From contig JASWHV010000003.1 of NCBI GenBank assembly GCA_030760725.1, forward strand, positions 60,903,264-60,967,263: 64,000 bases of DNA, written 5' to 3'. This document shows positions 12,140 to 22,413 of the stretch, one piece after another. The position numbers and the translations under genes were made by a program. Under the pieces are notes generated by a model, which saw nothing but the letters and a program-made list of their open reading frames with translations, searched no databases and was not told where the DNA came from. Each line of letters begins with the position of its first letter. The stretch's first letter is position 1. This DNA comes from Neostapfia colusana. Its lineage: Eukaryota > Streptophyta > Magnoliopsida > Poales > Poaceae.

Positions 12140-13084
12140 CTACTCAGAGTAGAACTCGACCTCCTGCGGGTCGTCCTCCTCCGGTACCTCTGCTGGTGGT
12201 TCTGGATCTACCACCTCTTCACCCATCCCGGGTTCTCCCATTGCTGGAAGGCCCAAGACCACCGGTATGCCCAATACCGGAGGCACGAGGTCCTGCAAAG
12301 CATGCACCTCGTCCATAGCCTGGTTGTAGTCCTCTTCCCAGCCTTGTCCTTCCTCAATGGCGTTGTCCCGCTCTTGAGTAAGTTTCTCATTCTGCTGGGT
12401 CAGATTTTGTACCAGTTCTTGTAACGCCGTGACGTCGACACGGCTTTTTCTCTTCGCCTTCTTCAGACGATGCAACTGATTATGTTGTTCATTCAGTCGT
12501 TTGATCATCGGAAGGAGCACATTGCGGAGTGCACTGTGGGCACTCTCGAAATGGTCTCCACGGCTCGTGTTCTCTTTGAGCTTCGTGGTGAGATGCTCCG
12601 TATGAACAGCTTGGCTGTCCATCACGGCGTTTCCCGCCCTCATCAAGAGGCTGAGATTTGCCTCCGCGGGGTTGTACCTTGGGCAACTCGGATCCGTTGC
12701 TTCCAGGTACCTCTCTTCCCACACATGCTGAGCCCGTCCCTCCATCGGAACGAGTGCGTATGTAGTGCCCCCCATAGCCTGCACGTGTAGTTGGCAGAAA
12801 CGTGACATAGTGTCACGGGCTGCCACTTGCCATATTCCTTCCGGTTGTCTTCCTCTCACCGTGACGGTGAACGGCACCCAACCGGGTGGCGTAGGTCCTG
12901 CAGGGACTTCGACATGGATTGTCCACGTCTTGTTCCCCTCTTCGCCTTCTTCCTTGGCGAAGTACTGCGGCATCTGATTGTACCCGAAATATTGGAGCAT
13001 TTGCCACAATGCTTCCGGGTAGCCGCTACGGTCAGAACAGTGGGAAACCACCCACCCGTTCTCCAACTGTTTATCTGCTGCCAT
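12140..13084 (-). CDS. Element A extra ORF upstream of gag, 314 aa, function unknown
   Basis: An uninterrupted minus-strand frame from ATG 13084 to the stop at 12140 lies between the primer binding site and gag, in the sense direction. The N-terminal ~110 residues look globular (GYPEALWQML..., then IHVEVPAGPTPPGW and VTVRGRQPEGIWQVAARD). Residues about 180-265 are rich in heptad-like Leu/Gln/Glu/Lys and probably form a coiled coil, with a basic patch RLKKAKRKSR near 215. The C-terminal 45 residues are acidic and Pro-rich. I see no retroviral motif. A strong splice acceptor (TTTTTACAG) abuts the ATG, suggesting expression from a spliced transcript. It is intact while gag-pol next to it has eight stops. 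Grass chromoviruses are known to carry such unexplained extra ORFs; a role in particle assembly or regulation would be speculation. Confidence 0.75.
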   Translation of the reverse strand: MAADKQLENGWVVSHCSDRSGYPEALWQMLQYFGYNQMPQYFAKEEGEEGNKTWTIHVEVPAGPTPPGWVPFTVTVRGRQPEGIWQVAARDTMSRFCQLHVQAMGGTTYALVPMEGRAQHVWEERYLEATDPSCPRYNPAEANLSLLMRAGNAVMDSQAVHTEHLTTKLKENTSRGDHFESAHSALRNVLLPMIKRLNEQHNQLHRLKKAKRKSRVDVTALQELVQNLTQQNEKLTQERDNAIEEGQGWEEDYNQAMDEVHALQDLVPPVLGIPVVLGLPAMGEPGMGEEVVDPEPPAEVPEEDDPQEVEFYSE

Positions 13085-14565
13085 CTGTAAAAATATATTT
13101 GAGAATTGTCAAATATTTATTTAAACAGTAAACCTCTGAGTTATAACATAAAACATGTCATTGAACCCATAAAACTTGGAAACATAGTTCAAATTTTAAA
13201 CAAATTTGACTGCTGATCTGCTGTTCCCATGACAGCCCTGACCAGTTTCCATTTCAACCTGATTTAGGCCATGTTAAAAGCAAAACTAATTCTGGAGCTC
13301 AACATCAAAGTTAAAGCTAACTTCAATACCTTTCCAGAAAGTATTTTCTTGGCCTAAGATCTGTCTTGGTTCAAAAGTTATGAGATGTCAAAGTTAACAG
13401 AATTTCTGGAAACAATTGGACAGCACCTCCCTGCCTTAGGTACTGATTTGATCCAAGAATCCCAGTTACTTCTGTTCCTAATATGACAAAACTTTATGTT
13501 ACAAAGTTGTAACCCATCTCATAAGCTTTCCATAACTACCTCATTTTCTATTTTTGGATTTTTATGCAGGAAGTTATGCTTAATTTACAGAGAGTCTACA
13601 GAGAGTCTTTACTCTGTCCTGTTTTCTGGACAGTTTCAACTCTACTGCATTTTTCGAGTGGTTAAGGGATGAAACACCTCTGGGAACTCAACAGAAAAGT
13701 TGTAAAGCTCTTCCAAAGCTTTCCATAAATTATCATATGACCCCAACCTCGAAAGAACTCAACCTCTAACCTCTGATTAACTTCAGCCTTGATTCAGCTG
13801 AAAACAGAGTGCTCTGTCCTTAACAACCTATAAGTTGAAAACTTGTTAACTTTGAATATCCTGTTCAAGGGAAGGAGTTACATCAAGTTTTACTACTTTG
13901 GATCAAAACTTTCAAGTTTTAAATGAATTTGTTCATTTAGTTGGGTGTGACATCGATGCGTCACCAGATTATGTCGGTACTACGTCCTCACAAAGAAAAA
14001 CCTATACCGGACTTAGCCGGCTTCGTTATTTCAGTGGCACTAAACGTCACTCGCACACGGATGCTACACGTCTACCGTTTCATGGTCAGGCTACCTGCAG
14101 AAACTCAAACAATCATCAGACTCGACTGCACACCGAGCCCGGAATCCATACAGTTCGTACACCCGGCCGTCATCACTCGCCCGGATGTTCTCAAGCCAAA
14201 CACGCCTTGAGTTACGTGTTCACGTTTCAGACCACGTGACGGGGTATCCCAAGTTGCACCACGCACGCCAGGGACAGACGTTGCTCGAATACCCCAAACG
14301 ACATGAAGAGTCGTAGAGGATACTAAAGCGGGTCGGGTCACCTGGAACCCGTGGGGCTCCACCCTTCAGCTTGTGCGCACTGGTGGACAACGCTTACATG
14401 CACCCCCAAGACATGAACGTCCCTAGATGCATGATTTTCCGACATAACAAATAGGTTAATATGCCACTTTCTATATGCTAATAACATCCTTATACGGGCT
14501 ACTAACTCGTTCCTCACTGGATTTTTGAAAAAAAAGACCTTTGTACTGTGTTAAACCTCAAGCGA
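13085..14565 (-). other. Element A leader between primer binding site and extra ORF
   Basis: 1.5 kb of AT-rich DNA (about 13085-13920) followed by a more mixed stretch (13940-14580). There is no long sense frame. On the minus strand it would be the 5' untranslated leader. The splice acceptor at 13085-13093 implies that part of it is an intron; the donor is not certain. Confidence 0.55.
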
Positions 14566-14577
14566 GCTCTGATACCA
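14566..14577 (-). other. Element A primer binding site (initiator tRNA-Met)
   Basis: The minus strand reads TGGTATCAGAGC, the standard complement to the 3' end of plant initiator tRNA-Met. It starts 4 nt inside the 5' LTR boundary at 14582. Confidence 0.95.
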
Positions 14578-14581
14578 ACGC

Positions 14582-17500
14582 TGACACGACCCCAAGGTCC
14601 TGTTGAGCCAGGATCACGCTGAGGGGTGCTGCATTGCACAGCACCGTATAACACACGTCAAAGGTACAAAGTGGAAGCGGAAAATTTTATTACATAAACA
14701 AGTTTATGAACATGTTTACATCAAAATATGTCTAGTCTACACTCACGGGCGTAGACTACGCATCAAGTTCACGTTCAGCCCTTGAACGTGTCCTTGCTAG
14801 CACACACACACACTAACTCTGCAGCGTGCACGACTCCCACTCGACGGGGTTCCCCTCCTGGGGTTCCGTCTCCTCTTCGGGAGTCCCTTCCTCATAGAAC
14901 CCTGCAAAAGCTTCAAACACAAGCAGTGAGCACGAAGGCTCAGCAAGTCTGACCCGTCTCACCTAAACATGGAACTTATACATGAGGGGTGATAGGTACA
15001 TGGGGAAAAATCATTTGCAAAGGACTCGCCTAATTAGTGGAACCTTACTTTCAAGTTTTAGCAGCAGGTTGTGGAGAACCTTGCGCTAAGGCACATGAGA
15101 GAGCCGCGATCAAACAAGAAACGCAATTCTCTCATGTACTTTGCCCAAAGTTGAAATGAACTTTAATTAGCTCTAAACTACAACAAACCATTAACAAGCA
15201 AAGTCCATCTTTCAATCAGCAGCATTTTAACATGTAACTAGCCTATTCTTTCTACGTCACGGTACAGTGAACAAGTGGTACTCACTGATTGCGAGGGACG
15301 GCGATTATAATCGATTTACACCTGCAGGGTTACCCGAACAACCCGTCACGTACGCCCGTACTCGATGTTGCCTACAACAACCATCACGGACGCCGTACGC
15401 GACTACCTTTCACCCGTTAGCCAAATGTTGAACCGGTCCAATCGTCCCGAGCAAGAGGTCTCTGCACACGCATCTCAGTGCCGCCAGCCGATTTACACCT
15501 CGAGCTCTCAACCTACCCTCTGAACGACCAGCTATGCCTCAACACCCAGCTACCCGAGTTACATCAGTTTCCCGGTTCCCATATAACCGGTAGGTCTTCG
15601 GTACTGTTCTAGCTTGTTCAACAGGCCCGCACATGGCTCGGTCCTCAATCGACACAAGCGGAGCTACAGCACACAGGCCCCAAAGTCCTTCTGCCCTTAC
15701 TCTCCGCTTGGTCTCATTTTCTTGCCATGTGTTTCATCTGCTAACACTACCCGAGTCGAGTGCCTCTAGCCTATGCTCGCGAGTAGTTCCAACTACTCGA
15801 CTTGTACCGAATCCTACACTATCTTAGCATGGCAGTGGCTAACGGGGTTTGCAATCCTAAACCCAACCCATGGTGTTCTTGGCTATGCACTTGGGTTTCC
15901 ACACAGGACTCCAATACAAAGAATAAAGTAAACAAGTATGTGCTCAAAACAATAAAAATTTGTAAAAAGTTTAATGCAAACCGGAGCTTGCCTTGCTGCT
16001 CTTGGTCATAGGCTAGCTGCTCCTCCGGAGTAACGAAGTCTAGGACTTCGGGTTCCTCCTCGACCTTAGCGACTACATGATAGAAGCAGTATATGTATTA
16101 ATTTAAATGCATTTGTATTAACCTTTAAACTTGTGAAGTCTACAACTCTTGCTAGACCAGCCTAATGACTGTGAAACTTTTACTGTGGCTTGGATACAAC
16201 CTAAACAGGGACTTGGTCAAGTTTTAGTTGCAGCAAAGCTCATTTGAGCCCTCCACAATTAATTATGTACTTGACTTTAATTGAAGGCTTTTAGGGTGTT
16301 CTAAGGATTTTCATGAAACAAACTATCACTTTCTGAAAACTAGATTTTCAGAGGGTTCTAATGGAGTTGGTGTCACTTAATCTGAAGGTTCCTAGCTAAA
16401 GATATGAGCTAAACAATTTCAGAGAAAATTCTGAAAATGTTTCTGAATATTTTCTATTTTCTCTGGAACAGTTTCACTAATCACACCATTAGGTGGATCA
16501 AATGAGCTCCAATGGGTCTGAAATTTTTATGGTAGTTCAGGGATATTTTGGTGAACGTCCCAGCAAAAGTTCAGGATTTTACTCCAAAGGATTCTCCAGT
16601 TACAATTCCAAACATTTTAAATTTTGAGGAATTAATTCTGGATAAATAAGGAATTTCATGAAGTGAAACTTGATTTGCTGGAAAGTACTCTGAGAGCTGA
16701 ATCCAGCAAAATTTGGTTCACTCGATTTGGAGCTTTCTAGCCAAAGTTATGAGGATTTGAAGTTTGGAAGAATTCTGAAAATCGGGGGAAAAGTTTAAAT
16801 TCTCGGGGGCCCGCGGGGACACGTGTCGAGCGCGGAGGTGTCCGGCACACCGGAGATACCACACGTGTCGAGCGCGGAGGTGTCCGGCACACCGGAGCTT
16901 ACAGGGTATTTGCGCGCCAGTACAGCCGATCCCCGGCCACACCCGATCCCGATTTGAATTCTTCAGCCGCTGACACGTGGGCCAGCCGGCTTCGTCTTCC
17001 TCCCGCCGTTCTCTCGCGCCCGCGCCGCCGACCTCGCCGGAGCAGACTCGGGGCTCGCCGGCTCGCCGCTGCCGGACCTCCCATGGTCTGAAACTCGCCG
17101 CCTGGGGGTTGTCGACGTCGAGGAACACGTCGGTGGTGTCAGGTCGGGCTGGGGGTGACCGGAAATAGCTCGGCGACGTGCCGCGGCCTCGGTTGAGGTT
17201 CGGCGTCGTCGACCGTGGGTCCTAACCCGCCAACACCTCGAACAAATGGTCCTACAGCATCAGTGTACCTCTAGGAAGCTCGACAAGGTGTCAAAAGGGT
17301 TTAGGGATGGCGGCAAGTTGGTCGGCACCGTGTGACCGATCGTGCCCGCCATGACCGCCCTCGATCGAGCTCGAAATTTGTCACTCCTAGACAGTTTCAC
17401 GCCACGGATGCAGAAAAGAACTTGATCGCCGGCTAGTCCAGCGTCTACGTGCAAGATTTGATAACCTCCAAAAGATCATAGAGCGAGAATTTAAAGAAAC

Positions 17501-18709
17501 CGTACCGGAAGCTTGGTTTACGGTCACCGGAGCAAAAACTGAGAATTCGCCGGCGAGAGTTCACGGCGTGGCTTGAGCTTCAGGTGGAAGCAGCGTGGAG
17601 TCCGTGCGCTCCTGTTGCCGCCCTTGCTCGGCCGTGGAAGTGGCTGTAGTGTGCTGCCCACGTGAGACCGATCGCCGTCCTTCAGCTAAACTGCGGCGGT
17701 CGTCGTTGATCACGGGAACAGGGGCCGAAACCCGGTGGTTCAGGCATTGGGAGGGTGGTGCTCGAGCTCAGGATGTTGCCTGGCAACTCGGAGAGGCGAG
17801 GACACGATTGTTTGCTGTGTTTTCCCGATCGACCGAGAGCTCGGGAAGGAAAGGAATGGCGCCGCCCAGTGTCGCTCATGGGGATAAGAAGGCACCCGGT
17901 CTTCACCCCGTTGAGGCGGTGACGGTCGCGTGGGGGCGCGAGCGAGCCGCCCTGGGCGCCAGCGCGCGGAGAGGGGAAGCAGCTGGTGGCGCCGGCAGCT
18001 GCTCGGTGGCACAGCCGACAGCTGCTCGGTGGAATTTCCCACCGAGGCTATGACTTTGTGTGCAAGTTTTGCCTCCTTCTCTCTATGACATGTGGGTCCC
18101 ACCCGGGGTTTTAACCTCTGAAATTTACTCCTAATCACTGTTGTAAACAGTGAGCCCGAAAATACCCCTGGTGATTCAAATTATTCACCCATGAGCCATT
18201 TGAATTGATCAAAGTTCAAATTGGATTTGGTTTGAATGAATTTCAGCACAAGTTCAGTTTTGAATTCAAATAAAGTTTGAATTTGTCCCACTTAGCTCAC
18301 GTCAAGATCAACTCCAAATGGAGTGAAAATTGGTGTGTGAGCTCACAAAAATGTGCTGAATAAGAAGATGCCTCCCACTTTTAAATTCATGGGATAAAAA
18401 CAGTTTGAATTTGAATATGGTTTCAAACTGCCCTCTTTCTAACTATACCCAAAATGACCTCAAATAGGTTTTGAATTTGGGTGAAACTTGGCATGGACAT
18501 CCTTAGCAAAGTGTAGGAGTTTTCATATGTCCAGCCCACCTATATCACATGTGGGAAATACCACTTTTGCAATGTGTGAGTTTGTTCTCTAATGAACATG
18601 TTGATGGTGGTTACTTGCTCTTCATTTGTGTTCATCATCTTTCCTCAAATGAGGTGTGTGGTGTGGTGATGAACACTTCAATTATGTGTCAAAAACTGAG
18701 ACCCTTACA
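14582..18709 (-). repeat. Element A 5' LTR (right copy)
   Basis: This 4,128-bp repeat of 3120-7242 differs from it by scattered single-base changes and a few small indels. It carries the same ~42-bp tandem duplication with ACACGTGTC cores at 16819-16897. As the upstream LTR on the minus strand it should hold the active promoter, but I found no convincing TATA box by eye. Confidence 0.95.
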
Positions 18710-18714
18710 AACTG
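18710..18714. repeat. Target site duplication of element A, right copy (AACTG)
   Basis: Identical to 3115-3119. Confidence 0.95.
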
Positions 18715-18992
18715 GTACTATATACTCTCTTTGTTGTGAAATAAATGACGTTTCTCCCTTTAACTCAAAGCCACTATTTTTGGTGACATGTAAGCTAGGT
18801 GCAAATTCTTTATATCACTTTGATGCTTTTGATTTAAATAAAGTGCATTTTATTGAAAAGAATTCAGTGACACGTTTAGCTTCCACCCTAATCTCTGTCA
18901 CTACATCCAGCTCCTTTAATTTCATTTGACATTCAATAGGCAGTAGCGTTTTTCCAACCCGATCATCAATGTCGTTCGGAAGTAAGGATTAC
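18715..18992. other. Host DNA between element A and solo LTR X; possible Stowaway fragment
   Basis: This is about 280 bp of old target DNA. Just after the junction, TACTCTCTTTGTTGTGAAAT resembles one terminus of a Stowaway (Tc1/mariner) MITE, which usually reads CTCCCTCCGT-like followed by AAATAA. No matching second terminus is visible, so at most this is a truncated copy. Confidence 0.3.
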
Positions 18993-19646
18993 TGTCGGAG
19001 TGTGTGAGCTGCGACACTCCTCCCGGCCTGTTACGGAAGCAGCCGGCGAGGTTCTTTGATTGGAGGGGGCTTGACGTCCTCTATGCGATCGTGCTCGAGA
19101 AAGCAGGTGAACACCGAGATTTACGTGGTTCAGGCCACCGAAGCGTAATACCCTAGGTCCACGGGAGTGCTTGTTGTATCGTCTTCGCGTATGAGTGAGT
19201 GAGGGTGCTGGGTCGCGAACCCCTTGTCGGGTGGACACCCCGGTCCTTTTGTAGTCCAAGGCTGAGGTGGTTACAATGAGTCTTGAGGCCCGACAGGTGG
19301 CCCCGAATCTATGTGAACCCTATACATGATCTAGGATTTTGCCCTCTCAGTAGAGTAGTCGGTGGGGGAGTTAAGTCCCGCCGCGTGGCGTGCTGAGTGC
19401 CCCTGTCCGTGTGTCAGGTGATGATGAAGACGATGTCTTGCCACCGCGTCTTCTCGCTCTACTTGGTCAGCTTCGTGCCGTTGGGCGGCACTGTACCGCT
19501 GTAACGCCTCACTGTCTTGTCTTGTCACTGTAATGGCGAACAGGCTCAAGACGAAGGCGTGCACTTCGCGCCATGCTTTAGGGGAAGGCGCGAGCCTTGA
19601 ATGCGCGACCTGACAGTGCAATTTCTCCTTGACTTTGTCGACCCAT
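18993..19646. mobile_element. Solo LTR X, left part
   Basis: It begins TGTCGGAG at 18993 and is interrupted by element D at 19647. The remainder (51271-51769) ends CTGACA. The flanks are ATTAC (18988-18992) and ACTAC (51770-51774), a 5-bp duplication with one mismatch. Joined across D, X would be about 1.15 kb with no internal retroviral genes, which fits a solo LTR left by LTR-LTR recombination. The family is unknown. Confidence 0.6.
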
Positions 19647-21385
19647 TGAAAGTGCATCTAGGTAATCCCCGAGGGTTTTGGATGATTGATGACGATAATT
19701 AAGATACTAATGATTCTACTGAGTATGAGCACATGTGCTTATCAAAAGGAATGGATATGGAGTCTCCCAAGAAGCAAAAGAAAAAGAAGAAGACTCGCAA
19801 GAGTGGAAAATAGAAATTTTCTATTGAGTTTTAAATCTTTTGAGTTGTGTAAAGGATCTTCTCTTTTAGAGTGCTTGAGAATCATTAGAGAGCTCAAACT
19901 AAAGTTAGAAAGTTAGAATCGTGAGAGAAAGTAGTTATAGGTATGGCTGAAAAAGGGAAGACCGGACTTGTCCGGACTACGGGCCGGACTAGTCCGTTCC
20001 AACACGGACTAGTCCATTTTAGACCGGACAACAAGTCTCTGAGTGAGTTCGGACTTGTCCGTTTTAGGCCGGACTAGTCCGTCATCGAGTGAGTCTGAGC
20101 CTTTATGAGACTAAGTCTCGAAAGGTCGGACTAGTCCGCTTAGTTGGTCGGACTAGTCCGCTAAGCGGGCTAAGCCGTTAGGGTGCGGAGAAGGAGTCTC
20201 TGAGTGACTTCGGACTAGTCCGCTCCATAGGCCGGACTAGTCCGGTCCCTTCAGACTAGTCCGGTTTAGGACGGAACAAAGGTTCCTGTGTGAGCTCGGG
20301 CTAGTCCAAAGTTGGCTGGACTAGTCCGCAACCCTAGATTAGAGAGTTTCTTAGACTAAGTCTGGTAAGACCGCACTAGTACGCCCTTGGGGCCGGACTA
20401 GTTCTCCTTTACCAGACTAGTCCGTTCTCATACGGAACAAAGGTTCCTGACTGAGATCAGACTAGTCCGCTCTTGGCTGGACTAGTCCGGGTTTTTATGA
20501 CCGTTTGAATCCAACGATCACTAGACTTTAGTTGGTAGCCTTGTGACGTGGGTGGTCCCTTAAGAACGGACTAGTCCGGAGTTTGGACCGTACTAGTCCA
20601 GACTTTAGTAGGTAACGGCTACATGCCGGGATTTCTATAAAAAGGAGACCCCCGTCTGAGAATGAAATAGAGAACATACCTAGCACCGAAAACTCATTCC
20701 TAGAGCTCTTCTAAGCCTCTTTTCTCACTCTCTTGACCCCTAAGATAGGATCTTAAGGGGTTTGTGGACATGTGAGAGAAGAGACGTGGTGATCGACGTT
20801 CGAGCTCTTGGTTTGACTCTCTTGCACTCTGATTGTTAATTTGAGTCCTTGATTGTTGTACTTTGATTCCTAAAACTGCTAGGTTGTTGTAGGGAGCCTC
20901 AAGTTGTGAGTAACCCCTAAGAGCATTGTATTCACATTTGATTAATAGTGAAAGAGCCCGGGCTTGATCTTAGTGATCGCTCGGTGAGGGGAGGGTTGGA
21001 AAAGACCCGGTCCTTTGTGGACTCCTCAACGAGGACGTAGATTCCTGTGTGGAATTGAAACTCGGGATAAATCGTGTCTCTTGGTTCCTTTACCTTCTCG
21101 CTCGCTCACTAGAATTACTTGTTAAGCTTTCTTCTTGTTAACACTTGTGAATTGTTCCGCTGTCCTTCAATCTAATCATTCACAACTTACTAGTGACATT
21201 GTTTGACTACTATACATCTTACGCTTAAACAAACTTAAAAGGAAAACCTAAAAACACAATTTTATACCTAAATCGGACTAGTCCGCCCTCAGACCGAACT
21301 AGTCCGACCTCGTTCAAGTTTATTCCGATGTTTGCAATAGTTTCAGGTTTTATTAGCCTATTCACCCCCCTCTAGGCAACTTTCA
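19647..21385 (+). repeat. Element D 5' LTR with palindrome array
   Basis: This is a direct repeat of 49531-51270. Between about 19958 and 20610, and again near 21272-21306, it holds at least ten exact copies of the palindrome GGACTAGTCC, plus degenerate forms such as GGACTTGTCC and AGACTAGTCC. The TATA box lies just downstream of the main array. Confidence 0.95.
20636..20643 (+). promoter_or_regulatory. Element D LTR promoter TATA box
   Basis: TATAAAAA followed by GGAGACC. The same motif is at 50521-50528 in the 3' LTR. It sits directly after the palindrome array, as expected for a U3/R boundary. Confidence 0.75.
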
Positions 21386-21387
21386 AT

Positions 21388-21399
21388 TGGTATCAGAGC
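21388..21399 (+). other. Element D primer binding site (initiator tRNA-Met)
   Basis: TGGTATCAGAGC starts 2 nt after the 5' LTR end, the usual position in plant copia elements. Confidence 0.95.
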
Positions 21400-21435
21400 C
21401 TAACTCTCCACAAAGCTTAACCGCTTGGAGAGGAG

Positions 21436-22413
21436 ATGTAGGACAAGGCCGGTAGCCAAATTGATCTCATCAAGGGAAAAGGAGCAAGTGCGAGCAACTT
21501 TGAAGAACAAGGTTCTAACCCGCCTCCAGCGATTACTCCTCCACAAGACGTTTCAAGCTCAGAAGAAGAAGAAGAAGTTCTTCGTCTCATGGCACTCCTC
21601 GAAAAGGAGGAATCTAAGAATAAAAAGAAGGAGAAGTTGAAGAAGGAGCTCAAGAGTAGTCAACAAGACTACTCGCGATATCCTTTTAATTATGAACGTC
21701 TAAATTCTCACTCTAGTTATTTATCGATTCCTCTAGGCAAACCACCTCACTTTGATGGAACTAACTACACAATGTGGAAACACAATATGAAGTTGCATCT
21801 AATTTTCTTGAACCCAAGACTTTGGCATGTGGTGTGTACAGGTATATATATCCCCGAAAACAAGGATGAACTCACCTAAGAACAAGAATAACAAATCCAT
21901 CGCAATGCACAGGCAGCGGCCGTGCTCAACTCATCTCTGAGCATTGAAGAATTCAACAAGGTAGATGGGTTGGAGCTCGCCAAAGATATTTGGGACACCC
22001 TCAAGATCGCACATGAAGGAAACCGATCTGTGAGGGAAGACAAGATTGAGCTGATAGAAGGAGAGCTTAGAAGGTTCGCCACGGAAGAAGGCGAAACACA
22101 TTAAGAAATGTACAACCGACTCAAAACTCTCATCAACAAGAGTCGAGCGTACGGATGCAAGAAACGGAATGACCATGAGGTGTTCAAGAGAATGATAAGA
22201 GCTTTTATGCCTTGCAATGTGACCCTATGCACCTTAAACCGGGAAAGTCCAAACTTTCACTTGATGACTCCGGATGAAGTGCTAGGGAAGATCATTAACC
22301 AGGAGATGATGGAGAAGGAAGCCCAATATGTCAACGACCTAGCAAAGATCACTTCATCCAAGAAGAAGAGCATTGCTCTCAAGGCCACATCCAAGTCCAA
22401 GGCAAAAGAAATA
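21436..22413 (+). pseudogene. Element D gag, N-terminal part
   Basis: The frame begins at ATG 21436, just after the primer binding site, but the second codon is already TAG. Two further TAA codons at 21877 and 21889 and one at 22102 break the same frame. The translation has an acidic SSSEEEEE stretch. It is followed by the copia gag region recognised by FDGTNYTMWKHNMKLHL near residue 115 and later helical segments (ELAKDIWDTLKIAHEG). This is the nucleocapsid precursor region (UBN2/DUF4219-type). The frame is cut at 22413 by insertion of element B and resumes at 30695. Confidence 0.85.

Larger units (their letters stand above)
3120..18709 (-). mobile_element. Element A: complete Ty3/gypsy chromovirus LTR retrotransposon (15.6 kb)
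   Basis: Two 4.1-kb direct repeats (3120-7242 and 14582-18709) start TGACAC and end CTTACA on the plus strand. They are flanked by a perfect AACTG duplication. Read on the minus strand the order is 5' LTR, primer binding site matching initiator tRNA-Met (14566-14577), 1.5-kb leader, extra ORF, gag, protease, reverse transcriptase, RNase H, integrase with a C-terminal chromodomain-like tail, polypurine tract and 3' LTR. Integrase after RNase H places it in Ty3/gypsy. The chromodomain-like tail and very long LTRs suggest the Tekay/Del lineage, which is an inference. The LTRs differ only by scattered substitutions, so insertion is fairly recent. The coding region nevertheless has eight in-frame stops and one frameshift, so this copy cannot encode its own polyprotein. 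Confidence 0.95.

Noticed and set aside
12208..13090. Plus-strand ORFs opposite the extra ORF of element A
   Set aside because: Shadow frames of the 314-codon sense ORF; shorter, without domains.
18993..19646. Fragment of an internal retroviral coding region
   Set aside because: Translations of both strands show no gag or pol motif; the TG start and the matching end at 51769 fit an LTR better.
19958..20610. Repeated palindromes considered as a CRISPR-like array
   Set aside because: Spacing is irregular, units are 10-bp palindromes rather than 25-35-bp direct repeats with equal spacers, and the sequence lies in a plant retrotransposon LTR.
21388..21399. tRNA-Met-like sequence considered as a tRNA gene
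   Set aside because: Only the 12-13 bases complementary to the tRNA 3' end are present, next to LTR boundaries; it is a primer binding site.
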